A stretch of DNA of 60,318 bases, from the NCBI GenBank assembly GCA_903839195.1, contig CAIMBK010000111.1, forward strand, positions 1-60,318, in the 5' to 3' direction. Source of the DNA: an uncultured Bacteroidota bacterium. GTDB taxonomy: Bacteria > Bacteroidota > Bacteroidia > Flavobacteriales > Flavobacteriaceae. The notes under the pieces were generated by a model. The model searched no databases. It was not told where the DNA came from and worked only from the letters and a program-made list of their open reading frames with translations. Shown piece by piece: positions 54,275 through 60,318 of the stretch (positions are counted from its first letter, which is position 1; the number at the start of each line of letters is the position of its first letter). The position numbers were made by a program, and so were the translations under genes.

Positions 54275-57200
54275 TTAAAATTTTACGTTGATATTAAACC
54301 CAATTGATCTTGCTGAAGGCAATTGGCCAAATTCTTGACCTTGTTCGCCATTGTCGCTACTGAAAGCTGACTCAGGATCAATATGAGGAGTTTTTTTGTA
54401 AAGAATAGCAAGATTTCTTCCCACAACAGACAATTTAAAGTCTTGAATAAATGTGTCCTTGAGCCACGTTTTTGGGAGTGAATATCCTATTGAAACTTGT
54501 CTTAGTTTGACATAAGTAGCATCGAAAACGCCTGATTCAGTAAAATTTGAATAATCATAGGCGTATTGATTGAATGTTTTTGCATTTACAACAACATTAT
54601 TTGGTATGTAACCACCATTACCATCATCAACAACGCCATTTCCAACAATTCCAGTTTCACGACCAATCAAAGATTCTTCCAAAGTACCAGCATATCTCCC
54701 CCACATATAAGACATAACAAAAATATCGCCACCAATTTTCGCATCAATAAGCGTGCTCAAATCGATTCCTTTGTATTTAAATGTAAAGTTAGCTCCACCA
54801 GTCCAATCGGGAGTAATATTGCCAATTACAGCTAATTCAGTATTATTTTTTTTAGGCAATCCATTTTCATATATTATTTCACCACTATTTGTCCTAGCAT
54901 ATGGAAAACCAACTATTGATCCATAGGATTCTCCAGGACGAGCTTGTAATTCCATACCCCATTGACCTCCTAAAGTATAAGATTCAGAGGTGCCCAAACT
55001 TTCAACTAAATTGTTGTTTTTTGCAAAATTTAATTCAGCATCAAATGTAAAATCTTTTGCTTTTACTATTGTAGCGCCAAGTTGTATTTCTATACCTTTG
55101 TTTGACATAATCCCTGCATTTTCCCAAGAACTTGTATAAAAAGATCCCGGTTCAACCTGTAATGGTAAAATTAAATCAGTACTTTTTTGATTGTAATAAG
55201 TAAAAGCAAATCGTATTCTATTATTAAAGGCATTTAAATCAAGTCCAATTTCAGATCCAGTTGTTGACTCAGGTTTAATGTTTGGATTCCATTGCGTATT
55301 TGGTAACGAGGATTGAGTTCCAAAATTATTTGAAGCTAAAGAAAAAGTCTTGTTAGTACTATATTCTCCCAAAGCTCCAGTTCCTCCCACTTTTGAATAA
55401 CCACCTCTTAATTTAATGTAACTAATTTTGGTTTCTTTAAGGTTTATTAAATCAGTAAGTATTAAAGATCCTGAAATTGCTGGATAAAAGAACGAATTGT
55501 TTGCAGAAGGCAAAAGACTTGACCAATCATTTCTGGCAGAGAAATCTAAAAACGCAAAGTTTTTGTATGACAATTGTCCAAACCCTAAAACAGAATTGAT
55601 CCTTTGTTCATAATAATTGCTGTCTAAAACAGGTTTTGTACCTGATTTTGGGTTTGATAATGTAAATAAATTTGGTAATTCAATTCCACCCGATAACTCA
55701 CCAATCACATTTGACCGTACCCTTCTTAAATTATTCATACCTCCATTTAATGTCAACTTATAATCGTCATTAATATCTTTTGCGTAAGTAAGAATTGTTT
55801 CGGCATTAATTTCAGAATACCTTCTATTTACATTCGCATAATATCCATATTTGTATTCGTTAGTTCCTTTTTGGCTTCTAATGGTTTCTAGTTGTGAATA
55901 TTGATCTAAACTTAATTTTCCATTAATAGATAAATTTGAAGAAAATTTGAAATTAACAAAAGCACTTCCCGTTATTCGATCCTGATTAAAAGTATTAGTG
56001 TTATTTTCTAATACCCAATATGGGTTGTTTTGAAATACAGTATTCCAATTTAAAGGAGTTCCTTCAGCTGCGGTTCCGACAGCGGCTAATGGTAAATTTC
56101 TCCAATCTTTTAAATCCGAAAAATTAACATTTCTAGCCGACCATATAAATTGTTGAACAACATTTTGATTTGTATATCCAACAGTTGGTAAATTATTACT
56201 TTTATTGTTAAAATAAGTTACGTTTAAGCCTGATGTTAGATTTTCACTTAATTTCATTGATCCATTAAAACCAACATTGAATTTTTTGAAATCGGTAAAG
56301 GGAATCATCCCTTCTTCATCTGTGTTTCCAAAAGAAAGTCTGAAGTTTGAATTGTCATTTCCACCTAATAATGTTAAGCTATTTGATTTTGTAATTCCAG
56401 TCTCATAAAAATCTTTAACATTGTCTGGATGAGAAACCCAAGGAAGCGGCGCGCCACCCACTTTGTAGGAATCCCATTGCACAAAAGAAAGCCCTCTGTC
56501 CAAAGCAGGCCCCCAACTTTCGTCAACACCATCATTATATCCTCCTCCAGCTCCATCTACGAATTCAAAATATTCAGATGTTGAACCTTGACCATAGGAA
56601 TTTTGATAATTGGGTAATAATAAAGGATTAGAAAAAGTCATATTTGAGTTGTATGAAACTTCAAATTTGCCTTTGTTTTTTCCAGACTTAGTTGTTATTA
56701 CGACAACTCCTTTACTTGCGCGGATACCATATAAAGCAGCAGCAACAGGTCCTTTTAATACAGAAATGGATTCTATATCATCAGGATTAATACTTGCTGC
56801 TCCGTTTGGCAAATCACGACCACCACTAGAACCTGCATTCCCACTTGTTGTGTTATCAAATGGCACTCCATCCACAACAAATAAGGCTTGGTTATTTCCT
56901 GTAATAGTTGAATTACCTCGTATTACAATTCTAGAGGAAGATCCAACTGCTCCAGAAGAATTTGTTATTTGAACACCCGCAACTTTTCCGCTCAAAGCAT
57001 TAACAATGTTGCTTTCCCTAGCTTCCGTCATAGTAGCCCCCTTTAATATCTGAGTAGAATAAGTTATTGCTTTTTCTTGCTTTTTAACACCTAAAGCTGT
57101 TACTACAACACTCTCTAACTCCTGAGCAGCATCTTGCATTTTAACAGACATAACAGCATTATTTGCAAGTAATTCTTGTGTTTTCATACCAATGAAACTA

Positions 57201-57424
57201 AACACTAGCGTTTGTTTGGCTTCTGCATTGATAGAAAATTTTCCGTCAAAATCGGTTTGAGTTCCGATTTTAGTGGCCTTTACTAGGACACTAACTCCCG
57301 GTAGCGGAAGTCCACTGCCGTCTGTTACCTTTCCTGATACTGTCCTTTGTTGAGCAAAGGTAGCCTGCATTAAAAGCAGTAACAGAATTGTTAAGGAAAT
57401 AGTAATTTTTGTTCTCATATTCAT
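54275..57424 (-). CDS. SusC/RagA-family TonB-dependent outer-membrane receptor
   Basis: This 1049-residue receptor has a signal peptide ending near residue 24 (TFA-Q), a carboxypeptidase-like domain (VSGKVTDGSGLPLPGVSVLV) and a TonB-box-like ESVVVTALG near 104-112. The plug contains RIVIRGNSTITGNNQALFVV and the barrel ends in phenylalanine. It is larger than the first SusC and paired with a different SusD type. No hydrolase or regulator accompanies it, so the ligand may be a peptide or another non-glycan nutrient. No consensus promoter was found in the 103-base gap upstream, but an AGGTTT...AAACCT inverted repeat is at 57434-57454. Confidence 0.95.
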   Translation of the reverse strand: MNMRTKITISLTILLLLLMQATFAQQRTVSGKVTDGSGLPLPGVSVLVKATKIGTQTDFDGKFSINAEAKQTLVFSFIGMKTQELLANNAVMSVKMQDAAQELESVVVTALGVKKQEKAITYSTQILKGATMTEARESNIVNALSGKVAGVQITNSSGAVGSSSRIVIRGNSTITGNNQALFVVDGVPFDNTTSGNAGSSGGRDLPNGAASINPDDIESISVLKGPVAAALYGIRASKGVVVITTKSGKNKGKFEVSYNSNMTFSNPLLLPNYQNSYGQGSTSEYFEFVDGAGGGYNDGVDESWGPALDRGLSFVQWDSYKVGGAPLPWVSHPDNVKDFYETGITKSNSLTLLGGNDNSNFRLSFGNTDEEGMIPFTDFKKFNVGFNGSMKLSENLTSGLNVTYFNNKSNNLPTVGYTNQNVVQQFIWSARNVNFSDLKDWRNLPLAAVGTAAEGTPLNWNTVFQNNPYWVLENNTNTFNQDRITGSAFVNFKFSSNLSINGKLSLDQYSQLETIRSQKGTNEYKYGYYANVNRRYSEINAETILTYAKDINDDYKLTLNGGMNNLRRVRSNVIGELSGGIELPNLFTLSNPKSGTKPVLDSNYYEQRINSVLGFGQLSYKNFAFLDFSARNDWSSLLPSANNSFFYPAISGSLILTDLINLKETKISYIKLRGGYSKVGGTGALGEYSTNKTFSLASNNFGTQSSLPNTQWNPNIKPESTTGSEIGLDLNAFNNRIRFAFTYYNQKSTDLILPLQVEPGSFYTSSWENAGIMSNKGIEIQLGATIVKAKDFTFDAELNFAKNNNLVESLGTSESYTLGGQWGMELQARPGESYGSIVGFPYARTNSGEIIYENGLPKKNNTELAVIGNITPDWTGGANFTFKYKGIDLSTLIDAKIGGDIFVMSYMWGRYAGTLEESLIGRETGIVGNGVVDDGNGGYIPNNVVVNAKTFNQYAYDYSNFTESGVFDATYVKLRQVSIGYSLPKTWLKDTFIQDFKLSVVGRNLAILYKKTPHIDPESAFSSDNGEQGQEFGQLPSARSIGFNINVKF

Positions 57425-57527
57425 TTAATTAAAAGGTTTATATTTTACAAACCTCTTTATTAAATAAATTTCAACCTAACAGTTTCTTAAATTATAATAT
57501 AAAATTGTTAATAATAGACAACAGATG

Positions 57528-59195
57528 TTAAAAATAGATGCGAAAACTTAAATGAATTAAGGAATTTGACAATTTAATAGTTTGGTTTTTTGTGCTTCCG
57601 TTGGCATAAATTAGGTTTAAAAATCCATTTTTTGTCAGAAGTCCAAAACCAAAGCCAAAACCAAGCAGATTATTCTTTTCTTTAGACAAAGTGTCTTTGA
57701 AATATCCATAATCAGTTATGGAATGAACATAAAGATTCGGGGCAATTACATACCTATATTCGGTCAATATAGAACTAAAAACATTTCCTTGAAGACTATT
57801 TTCATTAAATCCGCGGATGGAATGAATACCGCCAAAACGATATAATTCATTAACGATATATTCATTGCTTTGAAGAAAATAATTTTGACTTTTAATTTGT
57901 ATATTATTTTTCGAATCCAAAAATAGGATGTGACTCCATTCAAGATTAGCGTAAATTTGATTGTTTTTGGATAAATTGGAATTCCGAGATCCAAAACCTA
58001 ATTTCGCAATCAATTTCGTTTTTTCTGGAAACAGATAATCCTCATTGCGAGCTCTGGTAAATACAAAATTAGCAGTTATGAATTTGTTTTTATAATCACT
58101 TATTGTACCATTATTTGTGTTTTGAATGTCGCTGGATTCGGTTGACTGAAAACCAACATAAAGTCGCGTTGAATAGTTGAAAAAATAGCCAAAATCCAGC
58201 GCAGTTTTGGTATTTTGAAAAAGGCTGTCTTTTTTGAAAATATTCAAATTTGCTTTGATGCCGAATCGACTTTTGAAAACATACGGAAATTCGGTTTCAA
58301 TATTGAATGTTTTTTGATTTTCGCCATCGCTTTTCCAGTAAATCGAAAGCGATTCTCCCGAATTTATCGAATTTATTAGTTGTAAATCCAAATAGCCCTT
58401 AAAAGTTAGATTGTTGTTTTTGTCATTTGAAAAACCTACAAATCCATCAAATTTATTGGGTTTCGATTTTTCTATATAAACGTAAATTTTGGTGGTGTCT
58501 TTTGTAAATAAAATTTCAGGCGATTTGGTTAATGAAATGAAATTCAATTTTTCAAAATCTTGTTGAATATTTTTTACAATTTCTTGATTAAATGATTTGT
58601 TTTTGTATCGTTGAAGGAGGTTTTTTTTATGGCCTAAAGAAAATTGGTCATACCCTTTTATTACAATATCGTTCAGAATTCGCTTTTGATTTAATTCAAT
58701 AGATAAACTTGCGTTGATTTTTCCTTTATTTAAATCCAAATCAATTAGTTGCACTTTTGATAATGGATAACCCTGATTTTCAAGTTTGCTTAATGTTTGT
58801 TTAAGAAACGTTTCAACGGAATAATAAGGAATTTTTAAGGTGTCGTTTTTGGCTTCAATAATACCTAAAAGTTTAAGATTTGAATTGGGTAATATATATA
58901 GGTATAAATTTTTTACTTTTTCGCCTAAAGCGCAAGAAAAATTAAAGGTGCTGTCGTTGCTTTTTTGAGCTTTGGTAATTTCATTTTCAATATATCCCAA
59001 TAGGGCTAATTTACTTGAAAGATTTTTTGTTTCTTCAAATAATGATTCTAAGTCTTTGTGAATGCTTTTGTATCCTACAGAATCAATAATGGTTTTTTCA
59101 AATGGATTTTTTGCCGAAACCTCTAAATAGCTATTTTGTGCCGAGGCAAATCGACAAATCATTAGCATAAATAAAATAGTAAAGCGGAATTTCAA
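57528..59195 (-). CDS. Omp85-family (BamA/TamA-like) outer-membrane protein
   Basis: This 555-residue protein has a signal peptide ending near residue 19 (ASA-Q). At least one POTRA-like domain is visible (about 175-245, ILNDIVIKGYDQFS ... IYVYIEKS), followed by a 16-strand-type barrel with the Omp85 loop motif SIRGFNENS and a terminal phenylalanine. The only start giving a full signal peptide is TTG at 59195. The protein is shorter than BamA, with fewer POTRA domains, and might be a TamA- or two-partner-secretion-like translocator. Its partner is not obvious. It lies 103 bases upstream of susC2 on the same strand. Confidence 0.8.
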   Translation of the reverse strand: MKFRFTILFMLMICRFASAQNSYLEVSAKNPFEKTIIDSVGYKSIHKDLESLFEETKNLSSKLALLGYIENEITKAQKSNDSTFNFSCALGEKVKNLYLYILPNSNLKLLGIIEAKNDTLKIPYYSVETFLKQTLSKLENQGYPLSKVQLIDLDLNKGKINASLSIELNQKRILNDIVIKGYDQFSLGHKKNLLQRYKNKSFNQEIVKNIQQDFEKLNFISLTKSPEILFTKDTTKIYVYIEKSKPNKFDGFVGFSNDKNNNLTFKGYLDLQLINSINSGESLSIYWKSDGENQKTFNIETEFPYVFKSRFGIKANLNIFKKDSLFQNTKTALDFGYFFNYSTRLYVGFQSTESSDIQNTNNGTISDYKNKFITANFVFTRARNEDYLFPEKTKLIAKLGFGSRNSNLSKNNQIYANLEWSHILFLDSKNNIQIKSQNYFLQSNEYIVNELYRFGGIHSIRGFNENSLQGNVFSSILTEYRYVIAPNLYVHSITDYGYFKDTLSKEKNNLLGFGFGFGLLTKNGFLNLIYANGSTKNQTIKLSNSLIHLSFRIYF

Positions 59196-59291
59196 AGCAG
59201 AATTTGTTTGGATAAAAGTAACGTAAAAAATTAAAAATTGGTATAAAAAACACCTTCAAAAATAAAACATTTGAAAATTGACGAATTTAGA

Positions 59292-59322
59292 TTTGTTTAA
59301 ATAAAAATAAATTGTACATTTG
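59292..59322 (+). promoter_or_regulatory. Promoter of the str operon (rpsL-rpsG-fusA)
   Basis: TTTG (59292-59295), a 19-base spacer and TACATTTG (59315-59322) match the Bacteroidota housekeeping promoter exactly, with a TTTGCA extension as at tRNA-Val. A small CCCG/CGGG hairpin (59327-59342) lies at the start of the leader. Confidence 0.82.
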
Positions 59323-59375
59323 CAACCCCGTAAAAAGCGGGAATTTTATAAACAAGTAATTTTTAGTATTTAATT

Positions 59376-59759
59376 ATGCCAACAATTCAACAATTAGTAA
59401 GAACAGGAAGAACTCAAATAACTAAGAAGAGTAAATCGGTTGCTTTAGATTCTTGTCCTCAAAGAAGAGGGGTTTGTACGCGTGTTTACACTACTACACC
59501 AAAAAAACCAAATTCTGCAATGCGTAAAGTTGCGCGTGTACGTTTGACCAATGGTAATGAAGTGAACGCCTATATCCCTGGAGAAGGACACAATCTACAA
59601 GAGCACTCGATAGTATTAGTTAGGGGTGGAAGGGTAAAAGATTTGCCAGGAGTAAGATATCACATTGTGCGTGGTGCGCTTGATACGTCAGGAGTAGCAG
59701 GAAGAACACAAAGAAGATCTAAGTACGGAGCAAAACGCCCAAAGGAAGCAAAAAAGTAA
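59376..59759 (+). CDS. rpsL: 30S ribosomal protein S12
   Basis: This 127-residue S12 sits at the decoding centre. TPKKPNSA and GRVKDLPG carry lysines K43 and K88, the usual streptomycin-sensitive residues, both wild-type here. SCPQRRGVC near 26-34 is intact. It is the first gene of the str operon. Confidence 0.99.
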
Positions 59760-59782
59760 TTTAACACTTTTAAGAAAAAGAC

Positions 59783-60259
59783 ATGAGAAAAAGAGCGGCA
59801 AAGAAAAGACCACTTTTACCAGATCCAAGGTTTAACGACCAATTGGTGACACGTTTTGTAAACAACTTAATGTGGGATGGTAAGAAATCAACTGCTTTCA
59901 AGGTTTTTTATGATGCAATTGACATCGTAGAAGCTAAGAAACAAGATGCAGAAAAATCGTCATTAGAAATCTGGAAAGATGCATTGACCAATGTTATGCC
60001 TCACGTAGAAGTACGTAGTCGTAGAGTTGGTGGAGCAACATTTCAAATTCCAATGCAAATCAGACCAGACAGAAAAATTTCTATGGCAATGAAGTGGATG
60101 ATACTTTATGCTAGAAGAAGAAATGAGAAATCAATGGCACAAAAATTAGCTTCAGAAGTTTTAGCTGCGGCTAAAGAAGAAGGTGCTGCAGTTAAGAAAA
60201 GAATGGATACTCACAAAATGGCAGAAGCTAACAAAGCTTTCTCTCACTTTAGATTTTAA
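59783..60259 (+). CDS. rpsG: 30S ribosomal protein S7
   Basis: This 158-residue S7 organises the 3' major domain of 16S r[18 protein letters not shown], the [10 protein letters not shown] segment and [16 protein letters not shown] are standard. It lies 23 bases after rpsL and 11 before fusA. Confidence 0.99.
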   Translation: MRKRAAKKRPLLPDPRFNDQLVTRFVNNLMWDGKKSTAFKVFYDAIDIVEAKKQDAEKSSLEIWKDALTNVMPHVEVRSRRVGGATFQIPMQIRPDRKISMAMKWMILYARRRNEKSMAQKLASEVLAAAKEEGAAVKKRMDTHKMAEANKAFSHFRF

Positions 60260-60270
60260 TTCATAAAGAA

Positions 60271-60318
60271 ATGGCTAGAGATTTAAAATATACAAGAAAT
60301 ATTGGAATTGCTGCTCAC
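60271..60318 (+). CDS. fusA: Elongation factor G, first 16 codons (cut by window end)
   Basis: The frame opens with MARDLKYTRNIGIAAH, the N-terminus of EF-G leading into the P-loop (IAAHIDAGKT in relatives). It follows rpsG by 11 bases, completing the conserved str operon order. The remaining coding sequence is outside the window. Confidence 0.93.
   Translation, partial: MARDLKYTRNIGIAAH

Overview
The window reads as a chromosomal segment of a Flavobacterium-like member of the Bacteroidota. The evidence is AT-rich DNA, SusC/SusD pairs, a type IX secretion (T9SS) C-terminal sorting domain, almost no Shine-Dalgarno sequences, and several promoters of the Bacteroidota form TTTG-N19-23-TAnnTTTG. 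Most genes are core metabolism and housekeeping. The accessory parts are two SusC/SusD loci, a DUF1800/DUF1501 pair and several intergenic repeat elements.

Layout. Positions 16-11520 are bracketed by tRNA-Met and tRNA-Val and hold a polysaccharide utilisation locus: SusC, SusD, a LamG-type lipoprotein, a GH144-like endo-beta-1,2-glucanase candidate, a GH3 beta-glucosidase and a GH43-like enzyme with F5/8C and Fn3 modules. A strong terminator separates the binding/import genes from the hydrolases. Positions 11580-16110 (minus) carry folC, a TonB-like transducer with a glycine-rich linker, an amino-acid dehydrogenase and anmK. Positions 16207-25054 carry an acyl-CoA dehydrogenase, an SDR, a four-helix-bundle gene flanked by inverted repeats, a SprT-like protein, a mannose-1-phosphate guanylyltransferase, an MlaFE-type ABC pair, two GT2 enzymes and a flippase; the last group suggests envelope polysaccharide work. 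Positions 25057-34385 carry a KAS III-like enzyme, a truncated haemoglobin, gcvP, a UbiA-like membrane protein with a coding hexamer repeat, an M3 peptidase and purKE. Positions 34466-37768 hold DUF1501 (Tat-like signal plus T9SS sorting domain) and DUF1800 (no signal). Positions 37957-50759 are housekeeping: hpt-adk-CNNM-obg, a glycosyltransferase and an LpxH-like phosphatase, TPR-mpl-radC-HAD, rarA, rhomboid and rlmB. Positions 50822-57424 (minus) form a second SusC/SusD operon with two further lipoproteins and no enzyme. An Omp85-type protein and the start of the str operon (rpsL, rpsG, fusA) close the window.

How it fits together. In the first locus a surface endo-glucanase would cut the glycan, SusD/LamG would capture pieces, SusC would import them with TonB energy, and GH3/GH43 would finish the job in the periplasm. 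The most unusual signals are the signal-less DUF1800 protein next to a Tat- and T9SS-tagged partner, several unrelated intergenic elements built as inverted repeats that abut gene starts, a nested-hairpin element between purE and the M3 peptidase, and an in-frame hexamer array inside a membrane protein. No CRISPR array, insertion sequence, prophage or rRNA gene was seen, and no gene-free stretch exceeds 300 bases.
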